A stretch of 64,000 nucleotides of DNA from Amycolatopsis sp. FBCC-B4732 (GTDB lineage Bacteria; Actinomycetota; Actinomycetes; Mycobacteriales; Pseudonocardiaceae): positions 2,318,001 to 2,382,000 of the forward strand of contig NZ_CP095376.1 in assembly GCF_023008405.1 (NCBI RefSeq). The letters run 5' to 3'. Numbering within the stretch: position 1 is the stretch's first letter; every line of letters begins with the position of its first letter. Below the pieces are notes generated by a model. That model searched no databases. It was not told the DNA's origin and was given only the letters and a program-made list of their open reading frames with translations. Positions 9,347 through 18,356 of this stretch are shown here, piece after piece. Position numbers and translations under genes: made by a program.

Positions 9347-9715
9347 GTGGATTCCTCGTTCCCGTTCGACCTGCGCGCCGATCACGCGCGCCTGGCCGGC
9401 GACATCAGGTCGACGCAGCAGCGCATGGCCGAGATCCGGGCCACCGCCGAGTCCGACGACGGGCTGATCGGCGTGACCGTCGGCGGTGCGGGCGAACTGC
9501 TCGAACTCACACTGGACCCGCGCATCTACCGCACCACGGACGCGGCGGCCTTGGCGCGGGACATCGCCGGCACCGTGCACCGGGCCGTCGAACGCGCCGA
9601 GGAGGAGGGGCTCGCGATCGTCGCGAGCCTGCTGCCCCCGGACGCCACCCCCGCGACGACCGACCTGCGGTTCGACCCGCTGCTGCACGAGCTCGACCGC
9701 CGGAGCGCGCGATGA
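9347..9715 (+). CDS. YbaB/EbfC-like protein
   Basis: A 122-residue protein with the YbaB-like pattern: a long N-terminal helix (HARLAGDIRSTQQRMAEIRA), then the beta segment GLIGVTVGGAGELLELTLDP, then a C-terminal helix. YbaB proteins bind DNA as dimers; the variants in actinomycete ESX toxin loci have no established role. The start is GTG 9347, chosen because GGAGG (9337-9341) then has proper spacing; GTG 9341 would overlap it. The stop overlaps the next start as ATGA. First gene of the plus-strand toxin operon. Confidence 0.8.
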   Translation: MDSSFPFDLRADHARLAGDIRSTQQRMAEIRATAESDDGLIGVTVGGAGELLELTLDPRIYRTTDAAALARDIAGTVHRAVERAEEEGLAIVASLLPPDATPATTDLRFDPLLHELDRRSAR

Positions 9716-10038
9716 CGGGCATCGACCACGACCACGACGGCCGCATCGACATGGACCCCGGCGAGACGACCGCCCGGCTGGCCCGGCTGCGCGGCGCGGG
9801 CACGGCGCTGGACGCGGCGTGGCCGGGGTGCCGCGACCGGATCGAGAACCCCGGCCGGCTGGGCGGCGGCCCGCTGGGTCAGGCGTTCACGACCGTCTAC
9901 AACGGACCGAAGCAGACGATTTCCGACGCGATGGCCCAGCTGACCGGCGCGTACCAGACCCTCGCCGGCAACGGGGACCAGGCGGTACAGGTATACGAAG
10001 CCGCGGACCACGCGGCCGCCGCCGAGTTCCCCCGGTGA
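9712..10038 (+). CDS. WXG100-size protein preceding the toxin gene
   Basis: A 108-residue acidic protein (MTGIDHDHDGRIDMDPGETT...) predicted to be an all-helical hairpin: helix TARLARLRGAGTALDAAW, a Pro/Gly turn (ENPGRLGGGPLG) and helix TVYNGPKQTISDAMAQLTGA. It is coupled to the YbaB-like gene by an ATGA overlap and lies 13 bases before the toxin start. A role as partner or loading factor for toxin secretion is inferred from the same gene order in other type VII toxin loci; no motif proves it. Confidence 0.75.
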   Translation: MTGIDHDHDGRIDMDPGETTARLARLRGAGTALDAAWPGCRDRIENPGRLGGGPLGQAFTTVYNGPKQTISDAMAQLTGAYQTLAGNGDQAVQVYEAADHAAAAEFPR

Positions 10039-10051
10039 CCCGCGCCCGGCG

Positions 10052-13000
10052 ATGACGGACCTCCTCGAACCGGACGGCGAGCTGTGGCGCTGGGCTGTCG
10101 CGCACGGCGGACTGGCGAAGGACTCGCTGTGGCCGCCGGACAGCGAAACCGACGCCCACAACCTCGCCCAGGCGTGGACGGACGCGGCGAAGGCGCTGCG
10201 CGACGCCGTCCAGAACTCCGACCAGGCCGCGGCCGACGTGCGGCAGGTCTGGACCGACGCGGCCGGGTTCGAGCTGTACTACTCCGTCCATTCGCTGAAC
10301 CACGGCGGCGGTGGCGGCGAATCGGGCATCGCCGACCTCGCCACCGCGATGGACGCCCTGGCGGCGCTGAGCCAGGACTTCTCGAACAAGGTCAGCAGCG
10401 CGAAGTTCCTGATCAGGGGGTACATCGCGCTGAACGAAGACCTGTTCGCGCAGTGCACCAGCACGGCGGCGCGGCTGGTGTTCGCGATCAACGTGGCCGG
10501 CCAGGTCGCGAAGATCCAGAAGGACCTGGCCGACAAGTTCGGCAAGCCCCCGGAACCGAAGAAACCGAAGAAGCCCCACGGCTTCTGGGGAAACGTCGGC
10601 GAGTTCTTCGTCGGCATCGGCGAGGGCGCCAAGGAGATGGTCCTGGGCTTCGGCGCCCTGGCCGGCTACGCGGACGGCCACTGGTCGTGGTCGACCGCCG
10701 GTCAGGCCTGGGGCGGCTTGGGCAAGTTCGCCTTGGCCGCGGCGACATATGCCGTTCCTGGACTGTCCTCTTTGGACCAGACGTACGGCCTCCCGGGCTT
10801 CGAGCGCGGTGAGATGGGCCGCACCCTGGTCGACGCGGGCAAGTCCCTGGTCGCGTGGGACGACTGGAGCGACGACCCGGCCCGCGCCGGCGGCAAGGCG
10901 ACGTTCAACATCGTGAGTTCGGTGCTGGGCACCAAGGGCGCGGGCGCGGCGATGCGGGGCGCGGGCGCAGCGGCGGCGGGCAGCCGGGTGGGCGCGGTCG
11001 CGGCGGCGGGGCGCGTGCTGGAGACGACGGGCTCGGCGATCACGAAGATCCCGACGGCGACGGAGGTGGCGGGGAAGGTCGTCCGCAAGATCCCGGGGGT
11101 GGAGGGTGCGCTCTCGCGGGTGGGGCTGGGGCGCCCCGCGCCCGATGCCGGCGAACCGGCCGTGCGGCGAGAGGGCGGGACGACGGAGCGGCCGCCGGAG
11201 GATCCACCGGGTGGGGGACCGCCGCCGGAGAACGTACCGAGCAGGCCACAGAACCGGACGGCGGCCGAGCACCCACCGGAGCGGCCTGCGGAACGGGAGC
11301 GTGCGCCGGAGGAGGACGCACCTTCGGAGCGGCCTGCTGACCACACGCTTTCGGAGCGGCCGGTCGAGCACGGGCCGTCGGAGCGCGCCATTGAGGGTGC
11401 GTCGGCGGGGCGGCCTGTCGAGCACGGGCCCTCGGAGCGGGCCATTGAGGGTGCGTCGGCGGAACGGCCGATCGAGCACGGGCCTTCGGAGCGGGCGGTG
11501 GAGCGGCCCGCCGAACACGTGTCTCCCGAGCGGCCGGCGGAGGGGGCGCCATCGGAGCGGGCGGCCGAGCACCCCGCACAGCCGGGGTCCGTCGGGGAGG
11601 CGATGGGCCGGGAAGCGGCACGACACGAGCCGACGTCGTGGCGCGACGCGAAGGCGGAGCTGGACCCGCGTACCCAACAGGCCCACCTGACGGGTTCGCT
11701 GGCCCCGGAGCGGGAAGCGCACTCAACGGCCGGAGTGGACCGCGACCACTTCCTGGAACAGGAACGCTGGGCGGGCGCCAGTTCCCCCGAGCCGAAGACG
11801 CCGACGCAGAAGGTGGCGTTCGCCTTCCTCCGGGGGATCGGTGTCCTGCACACGGGCATCGACATGATCGCGGGCCACGACTTGCTCCCGACCAGCAAGC
11901 TGACCCCGTTGCACCCACCCAAGGACCACAAGCCGAAGACCCACGAGGAAAAGCCACCCGAGCCTGCACCGGAACCGAAGCCCGACGACCCGGGCCTGCC
12001 ACCGAAGCCGGGCGAAAACGCCATCGCGCACGTCGACCCCGAGACGCTGAAGGTCGACCGCATCGCCCCACCAGCCGAGGCAAAACCCACCCCGGAACCC
12101 ACCCCGGCCGGCGCGCCACACCCACCCGCCGACATCGACAGCGCAATCAACCCGACCGCCGGCCGCACCCCGCACCCGGACACCGGCCACGGCGCCCACC
12201 ACGAGCCACCGGACCCGGACGCGGGTCACGGTCCGCACCACGACGGTCCACCAGACCCGGACGCGGGTCACGGTCCCCACCACGAGCCACCGGATCCGGA
12301 CGCAGGCCACGGCCCCCACCCCGACGACCCACCGGATCCGGACGCCGGCCACAGCCCCCACCCCGACGACCCGCCAACCCCCGACGAGGTCAACGCCCGC
12401 CACGCGGAAAGCACGCCGTCGGGCAGCTCCTACCACGCCGGTGACCCCGACCTGGGCGACCTGCCCCACCGCGTCCCACCCGACCCGCACGGCCGCCACA
12501 CCGTCGACGTCCACATCACCCCGGACGGCCGCGCCCGCATCGGCGACCACCACTACACCCCCAGAGAATTCGCGGAGATCCTCCGCCGCAACGCCGACTA
12601 CGACGGCGGCCCGATCCGCCTGATCGGCTGCGGCGCGAGCTCCAACGCCTTCGCCCACGGTCTCGCGCGCGAACTCGACACCGAAGTACTGGCCCCGACG
12701 AAAGCCGCCTGGACCGACTCCCACGGCCGCGTCTTCTCCTCCGACTTCGAGATCGGCCCCGACGGCCGGATGCACCCCCGCATCCCACCCGACGGCGAAT
12801 GGAACACCCACCACCCCGACGGCACCACCCACCCCGCGAGCGACGGCTTCGCCCCGGACACCCACCACGACGTCGACGCGGACAGCGCGCGCCACCGCGG
12901 CGACGGTGACGACCTCAACCCGCAGCACCAGGTCGACGGTCGCTGGGAGGAGCCCGAGAACTTCACGCCGCCGGGTGAGGACGTCCGCCTCGGGTCGGAC

Positions 13001-14818
13001 GAGAACTTCTTCGACCGCACCACGGAACTGAAGCCGGACACGCGCTACAACGTCCTCGACCCCGACGGCACCGTCCGCACCCGCGTGTACACCGACCACA
13101 GCGGCAACGTGTCCCATGTGGACGCACACGCCCCGAACACACTGCACGGCCGGAACCCGGAAGTCGCTCACCCGGTGCCGGACGCCGACTACCGGGTTCA
13201 GGTCGGGCGCCGGTACGACATCTACCCGACCGGTCCCGACGGGGCCGTCCGGACGGTGACGCACAACGACGTCAAGACCGTGCACGGGACCCGGGACGTC
13301 ACGCGGGTGGACCACGTCGAAACCCCGCCGGAACCGGCCCGCCACACCGATGTCGGTGCGCACGACCCGCGGGCTCCGCGGGCGGACCAGCCGTTCGGCC
13401 GGCAGGGGAACCTCGAGCCGAACACCCGCTACCACGTCACGGATACCGAAGGGAACCCGCGCGGCAGCTTCCAGACCGACGGTGCCGGCCAGGTCAGGTG
13501 GGTCGACACCCACGAGGGCACGCCCGGCCGGCCCAACCCGGACCTCGAGCACCGGGTGCCGAACGGCAACTACCGGGTCGACCGCGGGCCGAACCACCAG
13601 GAGTTCCGCGTCGGGACGGACGGCAGGCCCGAGTCCGCGGCCACCTGGCGGCAGCCGCCCGCCTCGGGGGAGGCCGTCGTGCACACCGGGAACCTCCGGC
13701 AGAACGACGCTTTCAACCGGCAGAACCACGTCGACGCGGAGGGCAACTCGACACTGGCCGGCGAGCGCGAGCACCGGGTGACCGACGACCACGGCCAGTT
13801 CCGCGGCTCCTTCCACACCGACGCCGACGGCAAGATCACCCACGTCGACACGACGACCGGGCAGCGGGCGCGGACCAACCCCGAGATCACCCACGCCCCG
13901 GAAGACGCGAAGGTCACCCAGGACGGGTTCTACGGCACGGGCAAGGCCAAGACGGTCCAGGGCACGTGGCCCCAGCCCGATCGGGAAGTCGTCTTCTCCC
14001 ACCAAAAGAAGGGCGGCGGGTTCCTCGAGGGGACCCCGGACGGCTGGAGCGAGCGGCAGGTGAAGGCCGTCACCGAGCCGGTCACCCAGGGCACGCCGCT
14101 GGCCGGCCGCACGGACCTGCCGCCCGGTACCCGGATCCACCTCGTCGACCAGAAGGGGTACCCGTACTCGACCGTCCAGACCGGACCGGACGGCGCGGTC
14201 ACCCACGTCCACACCTTCCAGCCGACCAACGCCGACCTGAACTACCCACCGCCCAGCGCCACCGTGCGAGTCGACCACGGCCTCGAGGTGCGCAACCCCG
14301 ACGGCAGCACCCGGATCACCGAAGGCGACGTGCACCGCACCGACTCGCGCGGCAACACGGTGGCGACCTCGGGGCCGCCCGACGCCGCCGGAGCCAGCCA
14401 GATCCGGCGCGACACCACGGCGCAATCGGAAATGGGCGCTCTGGGAGGCAAGGCGCCCGACAACCGGAACATCGACGACGGCGGTCACCACGGCAGCACT
14501 TCGGCAGGCAAGGGCGGCGAGTCGATCAACATGTCCACCGAGGGGCGCATCGACAACAGCAACGCGGGCGCGAAGGACGTCGAAGCCACCTACGACGTCG
14601 ACGACAGCTGGTACCAGATGGAACGCGACCGGGACGAGCACCTCGACCGGGTGGCGCACGAAGACGTCATGCCGGCGCGGGACCCGGGCGTCGACGACCC
14701 CCACACCCGCCACTACCGTTCCTACGGCGTGGACGAGCAAGGCCGAATCACCGTCAATGTCAGGAGTTTCCCCGGTGACCACAACACCCCACTCTGGCCC
14801 CGTGACTTCCGGCGGTGA
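10052..14818 (+). CDS. polymorphic T7SS toxin, nuclease-like C-terminus
   Basis: A 1588-residue multidomain protein. In order: helical WXG/LXG-like trafficking region (about 1-150), Gly/Ala-rich amphipathic segment (190-360), disordered SERP/EHGPSER repeats (about 425-510), a short domain with HEEKPPEPAPEPKP linker, PDPDAGHGPHH repeats (about 710-775), a domain with IRLIGCGAS...FAHGLARELDTEV (Cys near 860) typical of large actinomycete toxins, and several copies of a beta-repeat of the form LxPxTRYxVxDxxG...GxVxxVDTH (about 985-1405). The C-terminus (about 1460-1588) carries NRNIDDGGHHGS...GESINM, resembling Endonuclease_NS_2-type toxins with a catalytic His in the GGH motif. Two immunity-like genes follow. 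Secretion through the neighbouring ESX system is inferred. Confidence 0.85.
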   Translation: MTDLLEPDGELWRWAVAHGGLAKDSLWPPDSETDAHNLAQAWTDAAKALRDAVQNSDQAAADVRQVWTDAAGFELYYSVHSLNHGGGGGESGIADLATAMDALAALSQDFSNKVSSAKFLIRGYIALNEDLFAQCTSTAARLVFAINVAGQVAKIQKDLADKFGKPPEPKKPKKPHGFWGNVGEFFVGIGEGAKEMVLGFGALAGYADGHWSWSTAGQAWGGLGKFALAAATYAVPGLSSLDQTYGLPGFERGEMGRTLVDAGKSLVAWDDWSDDPARAGGKATFNIVSSVLGTKGAGAAMRGAGAAAAGSRVGAVAAAGRVLETTGSAITKIPTATEVAGKVVRKIPGVEGALSRVGLGRPAPDAGEPAVRREGGTTERPPEDPPGGGPPPENVPSRPQNRTAAEHPPERPAERERAPEEDAPSERPADHTLSERPVEHGPSERAIEGASAGRPVEHGPSERAIEGASAERPIEHGPSERAVERPAEHVSPERPAEGAPSERAAEHPAQPGSVGEAMGREAARHEPTSWRDAKAELDPRTQQAHLTGSLAPEREAHSTAGVDRDHFLEQERWAGASSPEPKTPTQKVAFAFLRGIGVLHTGIDMIAGHDLLPTSKLTPLHPPKDHKPKTHEEKPPEPAPEPKPDDPGLPPKPGENAIAHVDPETLKVDRIAPPAEAKPTPEPTPAGAPHPPADIDSAINPTAGRTPHPDTGHGAHHEPPDPDAGHGPHHDGPPDPDAGHGPHHEPPDPDAGHGPHPDDPPDPDAGHSPHPDDPPTPDEVNARHAESTPSGSSYHAGDPDLGDLPHRVPPDPHGRHTVDVHITPDGRARIGDHHYTPREFAEILRRNADYDGGPIRLIGCGASSNAFAHGLARELDTEVLAPTKAAWTDSHGRVFSSDFEIGPDGRMHPRIPPDGEWNTHHPDGTTHPASDGFAPDTHHDVDADSARHRGDGDDLNPQHQVDGRWEEPENFTPPGEDVRLGSDENFFDRTTELKPDTRYNVLDPDGTVRTRVYTDHSGNVSHVDAHAPNTLHGRNPEVAHPVPDADYRVQVGRRYDIYPTGPDGAVRTVTHNDVKTVHGTRDVTRVDHVETPPEPARHTDVGAHDPRAPRADQPFGRQGNLEPNTRYHVTDTEGNPRGSFQTDGAGQVRWVDTHEGTPGRPNPDLEHRVPNGNYRVDRGPNHQEFRVGTDGRPESAATWRQPPASGEAVVHTGNLRQNDAFNRQNHVDAEGNSTLAGEREHRVTDDHGQFRGSFHTDADGKITHVDTTTGQRARTNPEITHAPEDAKVTQDGFYGTGKAKTVQGTWPQPDREVVFSHQKKGGGFLEGTPDGWSERQVKAVTEPVTQGTPLAGRTDLPPGTRIHLVDQKGYPYSTVQTGPDGAVTHVHTFQPTNADLNYPPPSATVRVDHGLEVRNPDGSTRITEGDVHRTDSRGNTVATSGPPDAAGASQIRRDTTAQSEMGALGGKAPDNRNIDDGGHHGSTSAGKGGESINMSTEGRIDNSNAGAKDVEATYDVDDSWYQMERDRDEHLDRVAHEDVMPARDPGVDDPHTRHYRSYGVDEQGRITVNVRSFPGDHNTPLWPRDFRR

Positions 14819-15248
14819 GAGCCACGAGGACCTCGTCCAGCAACTCGGGATCGCGCTGCTGGACCTGGTACCCGAGACGGGCTGGCGGCGCATCGACCTC
14901 GTCAGCTCGATGACCGTGCCGGTGCAGGACCTCGGCCTGACCGTGATCATGGCCGACGGGTCGCGCCCGGAGATCCGGCCGCCGCGCGAGCTGAACGTCG
15001 TCCTCGCGAAGCTGCGCACGCTGACCTACCGGCCCGGCCGCGGTGCGTGGTTCTCCGCGCGGGTCTCGCTGAACCCGCCGGCTGCGATCTTCTACAACTA
15101 CAACTACGACCACGAGCCCCGGCTGACCCCGCCGATGTCGGCCGCGGACTACGCGGAGGACCTCAAGATGTTCCCGCGCGAGCCGGAGCACATTCCGGGC
15201 TGGCTGCGGGAAAAGCTCGCGTCGGCGCACGGTGAGGAGCGGAACTGA
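14775..15248 (+). CDS. YezG-like immunity protein 1
   Basis: A 157-residue soluble acidic protein that overlaps the toxin 3' end by 44 bases. The start is GTG 14775 with AGGAG (14762-14766) 8 bases upstream; ATG 14757 is an alternative. The C-terminal half has the pattern IFYNYNYDHEPRLTPP then YAEDLKMFPREPEHIPGWL, characteristic of YezG/DUF600-type immunity proteins that neutralise secreted nucleases. Position directly behind the toxin supports an antitoxin role in the producing cell; specificity is inferred. Confidence 0.82.
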   Translation: MTTTPHSGPVTSGGESHEDLVQQLGIALLDLVPETGWRRIDLVSSMTVPVQDLGLTVIMADGSRPEIRPPRELNVVLAKLRTLTYRPGRGAWFSARVSLNPPAAIFYNYNYDHEPRLTPPMSAADYAEDLKMFPREPEHIPGWLREKLASAHGEERN

Positions 15249-15679
15249 TGCCCATGCCCCGGATGCCGCTGACCACGGCGCAGGCCCACGAACTGCTCAC
15301 GGACTTCACCACGTGGATGATCCACTCGGTGCCCGCCGACTGGGACCAGCTCTTCCTCACCTTCCGGTCGGTCGGCGGGTACGTCGAGCTGCGTGCGTCG
15401 ATCATCACCGTGCTCGGTGGCGGTCTCGAGTGGACGCCACCGCCGGGGGCCGCCGAGTTCTTCGCCGGGCTCAGGGACGACATGGCGCGGCCGGGCGAGG
15501 GTGCCTGGACGTCGCTGCGCTACCACCTGGTGCACCCTGGCCGTTACGAAGCGGAGTACGACTGGGACGGCGAGCCGGACTGGGACCACGTCCCGCCCCG
15601 CGAGCACTTCGCCGAAGAGGCCGAAAGGTACCCGCGCGAGAACGTTCCGGGCTGGCTCCAGCACCGACTGGCCGGCTAG
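15248..15679 (+). CDS. YezG-like immunity protein 2 (paralogue)
   Basis: A 143-residue protein starting at ATG 15248 in a TGATG overlap with the first immunity gene. Its tail, EYDWDGEPDWDHVPPREHFAE then RYPRENVPGWLQHRL (in two parts), aligns with the tail of its neighbour, so it is a divergent tandem paralogue. It may guard against the same toxin or against a toxin allele lost from this locus. Its last codons overlap the convergent kinase gene by 4 bases; no terminator hairpin was seen between them. Confidence 0.82.
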   Translation: MPMPRMPLTTAQAHELLTDFTTWMIHSVPADWDQLFLTFRSVGGYVELRASIITVLGGGLEWTPPPGAAEFFAGLRDDMARPGEGAWTSLRYHLVHPGRYEAEYDWDGEPDWDHVPPREHFAEEAERYPRENVPGWLQHRLAG

Positions 15680-16926
15680 ACCGCGATCACCGGGAAGCGC
15701 AGCTCGAAGATCGCTCCACCCTCATCGGCGTTGTAAACCGACAACGTCCCCCCGTGCGCCTCAGCCACCCACCGGACGATCGACAACCCCAGCCCCGACG
15801 ACCCGCCCGTGCTAGCGAACCGGTCGAACGCGTCCTCGGTCACCGTCGTGTCGATCCCCGGACCGTGGTCCGCCACCGTTACCGTGCCGCCCGCGACCAT
15901 CACGTGGACGATCGCCGGGGCGCCCGGCTGGCGGCCGTACCTCAATGCGTTGTTGAGCAGGTTCCCCACCGCTCGCTGGACCAGGGCCGGGTCGGCGTTG
16001 ACCTTCGTCGGGGCCGTTGTCACCGTGACCTGGGCGCCGTCGGGCTCCGTGTCCTCGACCACGCCCGCCACGAGCTGGTCGAGCCACACCGGCTGGATGC
16101 TCAGCTGCTCGACGCCGGCCGCGAGGCGGGCGCGGACCAGGAGGTCGTCGATGATGCCGCCCATCCGCGCCGCCAGGCGGACCGTGCGGGGGAGCAGGTC
16201 CGTGCGCTGGGCCGGGTCGAGCATCGCCGTCTCGGCCAGTGCGCGCAGCGCCGCCACCGGGGTGCGCAGGTCGTGCGCGGTTTCGGCGAGGAGGACCTCC
16301 TGTTGCTGCAACGCCGACGCCGCCGGGCGGATCGAGCGGCCGGACAGCACGTGGCCCGCGAAGCCGAGCGCCGTGACCAGCAGCGCGCAGCCGCCGACCA
16401 CCAGCAGGACGAACCGGGTGTGCTCGGCCGACGCCGCCGCCGTGTCTGCGACCGCGACCACCGCCGCGAACGGCTTGCCCGTGCGGCTCAGCAGCGGCTC
16501 CGCCCGGACCTGGACCAGCTCGCCGCCGGTGCCGCGCTGGTAGCCCGTCACGACCGTGCCGCCGCGGACCGCCTCGGTGGCCAGCCCGTCGAGCACGCCG
16601 GCGTCGACCGGCACGCACGTGCGCCGGGACAGGTGCGCCTGGAACCCGGCCGCGCCGCCCGGCAGGATCGCGAACTGCGGGCACTGCTCGTTCAGCACGT
16701 CGGTGTTGACCAGCGAGAGGTCGATCGCGGCGTCGTAGCCGACGAGCCTGCTGACCGACGACGTGACGCGCAGGAGCTCGGCGTCGATCCGCTCGGTGCC
16801 CTTGTCGGCGTCCTCGCCGATCATGAACCACGCGAACGCGACCAGCCCGATGGCGTTGACCGCGGTGAACAACGCCGTCAACGCCCAGCGCAGCCGGCGC
16901 AAGCGGTCGGCCGACGAGCGGTTCAC
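15676..16926 (-). CDS. sensor histidine kinase, OmpR-type partner
   Basis: A 416-residue membrane kinase. Helix about 16-37, extracytoplasmic sensor region (about 38-165) with two Cys residues (NEQCPQF, RRTCVPV) that may pair, second helix about 170-192, short linker, HisKA box ETAHDLRTPVAAL (His near 217) and HATPase_c with N box NLLNNALRYG, G1 DHGPGID and G2 SSGLGLSI. It overlaps the regulator stop as GTGA, so the pair is translationally coupled. The ligand is unknown; it may sense redox or cell-envelope state if the Cys pair is real. Confidence 0.92.
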   Translation of the reverse strand: MNRSSADRLRRLRWALTALFTAVNAIGLVAFAWFMIGEDADKGTERIDAELLRVTSSVSRLVGYDAAIDLSLVNTDVLNEQCPQFAILPGGAAGFQAHLSRRTCVPVDAGVLDGLATEAVRGGTVVTGYQRGTGGELVQVRAEPLLSRTGKPFAAVVAVADTAAASAEHTRFVLLVVGGCALLVTALGFAGHVLSGRSIRPAASALQQQEVLLAETAHDLRTPVAALRALAETAMLDPAQRTDLLPRTVRLAARMGGIIDDLLVRARLAAGVEQLSIQPVWLDQLVAGVVEDTEPDGAQVTVTTAPTKVNADPALVQRAVGNLLNNALRYGRQPGAPAIVHVMVAGGTVTVADHGPGIDTTVTEDAFDRFASTGGSSGLGLSIVRWVAEAHGGTLSVYNADEGGAIFELRFPVIAV

Positions 16927-17588
16927 CGGTCGCCCAGCCGGTAACCAAGACCGCGGACGGCGTGGATCAGCTCCGGTTCCCGCAGCTTGCGGCGCAGCCG
17001 CCGGACCGTCACGTCGACCACGTTCGACATCGGGTCGGTCGTGCTGTCCCAGCAGTGCTCCAGCAGCTCGGCCCGCTCCACCGGGTCCCCGCCGCGCACC
17101 ATCAGGTACTCCAGCACCGCGTACTCCTTGTTCGACAACGTCAGCAGCACGCCGGCCCGGCGCACTTCGCGGCGCGCGCAGTCCATCACCAGGTCGTCGT
17201 GCCGCAGCACCGACGGCCGGTCCAGCGAGGCGCGACGGCAGAGGTTCAGCACGCGCTCGGTCAGCTCCGCCACCGCGAACGGCTTGACCAGGTAGTCGTC
17301 TCCGCCGTGCTCGAAGCCCGCGACCCGGTCGGCGAGGGCGTCTCGCGCGGTCAGGAACAGCACCGGCGTGCGCCAGCCTTCGACGCGCCTCGCGTGGACG
17401 TACCCGATCGCGTCGCCGTCGGGCAGCATCCGGTCGAACACGACGCAGCCGTGCCGGCCCGCGCGCAGGGCCTGGTCGGCGCCCGCCAGATCGCCCGCGA
17501 CCTCGACCTCGAGGCCCGCCGCGCCGAGCCGCGCGGCCACCGCGACCCGCAGGTTTTCGTCGTCTTCGACGACCAGGACGGTTGTCAT
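16923..17588 (-). CDS. OmpR/PhoB-type response regulator
   Basis: A 221-residue regulator: receiver domain with acidic pair EDD (9-11), phospho-acceptor Asp52 in VVFDRMLPDG, Thr in FLTARD and Lys in YLVKPF, then a winged-helix DNA-binding domain ending NVVDVTVRRLRRKL and RGLGYRLGDR. ATG 17588 is the start. Operon with the kinase behind it; divergent from the LuxR gene at 17715. It is a close paralogue of the orphan regulator at 20020, sharing FDRMLP, PVLFLTARD and the winged-helix end. Confidence 0.93.
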   Translation of the reverse strand: MTTVLVVEDDENLRVAVAARLGAAGLEVEVAGDLAGADQALRAGRHGCVVFDRMLPDGDAIGYVHARRVEGWRTPVLFLTARDALADRVAGFEHGGDDYLVKPFAVAELTERVLNLCRRASLDRPSVLRHDDLVMDCARREVRRAGVLLTLSNKEYAVLEYLMVRGGDPVERAELLEHCWDSTTDPMSNVVDVTVRRLRRKLREPELIHAVRGLGYRLGDR

Positions 17589-17714
17589 CGAAACCTCAGG
17601 TGCCCGGGGGAGAGTGGCCACATGCTCGAGCACGTTAACGCGTCGGCGAGCGGAGACCAGCGGATCCGCGGGATCTGGCATGAACCGGCCGCGGCGAAAC
17701 GAGGGGATGGCGCG

Positions 17715-18356
17715 ATGAACCAGGGAAGCGGGCTCAGTCTCGTCGAGGGGACCGGACCGGACGCGCTGCCGGACACGGCGGTCAGCGAGGTCCTGATCAT
17801 GAGTGCCGACACTAGTCCGGCGTCCGTCGGCGAGTTCCGCCGGATCGCCCACGCGAACCTGCGCGCGGGGGTGCCCTGCCGGGCGCTGTTCCCCGACTCG
17901 GCACGGCTTTCGGGCACCGCGCGGGCGCTCGCGCTCGCCGGAGCGCAGGTGCGCACCGACACGGAAGTGCCGATGGACGCGCTGGTGCTGGACCGCAAGT
18001 CCGTCGTGCTGCTCGCCGAGCGGCCGGGCCCCGCGATCGCCGCGTTTCGCTTGCCGGGGATGGTCACCGCGACGGCCGGGCTGTTCGAGCGGGCCTGGCG
18101 GACCGCGGTGCCGCTCGGGCCGTCGGACCTGCCCGAGCCGGGCGACGACGAAATGCTGACCGCGCGCGAACAGGACCTGCTGGTGCTGCTCTGCTCCGGC
18201 AGCACCGACGAGTCGGCCGCGGTCCAGCTGGGCATCTCGGTCCGCACGGTCGGGCGGATGGTCGCCGACATCATGAACCGCCTCGGCGCGCGCAGCCGCT
18301 TCCAGGCCGGCGCCAAGGCCGTCGACCGCGGCTGGCTGCTGGCCGAGGCGGGCTGA
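17715..18356 (+). CDS. LuxR-family regulator with TrmB/PLD-like N-domain
   Basis: A 213-residue regulator. The N-terminal domain (about 30-135: EFRRIAHANLRAGVPCRALF ... VLDRKSVVLL) resembles the phospholipase-D-like effector domain of TrmB-type regulators that lack catalytic residues; the C-terminus is a LuxR helix-turn-helix (LTAREQDLLVLLCSGSTDES ... LGISVRTVGRMVADIMNRLG). ATG 17715 is chosen after a GAGGGG site; an upstream in-frame ATG at 17622 exists. It couples by TGATG to the beta-helix/AAA+ gene, so the two are co-expressed. No receiver domain is present. Confidence 0.8.
   Translation: MNQGSGLSLVEGTGPDALPDTAVSEVLIMSADTSPASVGEFRRIAHANLRAGVPCRALFPDSARLSGTARALALAGAQVRTDTEVPMDALVLDRKSVVLLAERPGPAIAAFRLPGMVTATAGLFERAWRTAVPLGPSDLPEPGDDEMLTAREQDLLVLLCSGSTDESAAVQLGISVRTVGRMVADIMNRLGARSRFQAGAKAVDRGWLLAEAG

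Noticed and set aside
11330..11600. SERP repeats in the toxin as a CRISPR-like or mobile repeat
   Set aside because: They are in-frame codon repeats inside one open frame with no spacers; ordinary low-complexity linker.
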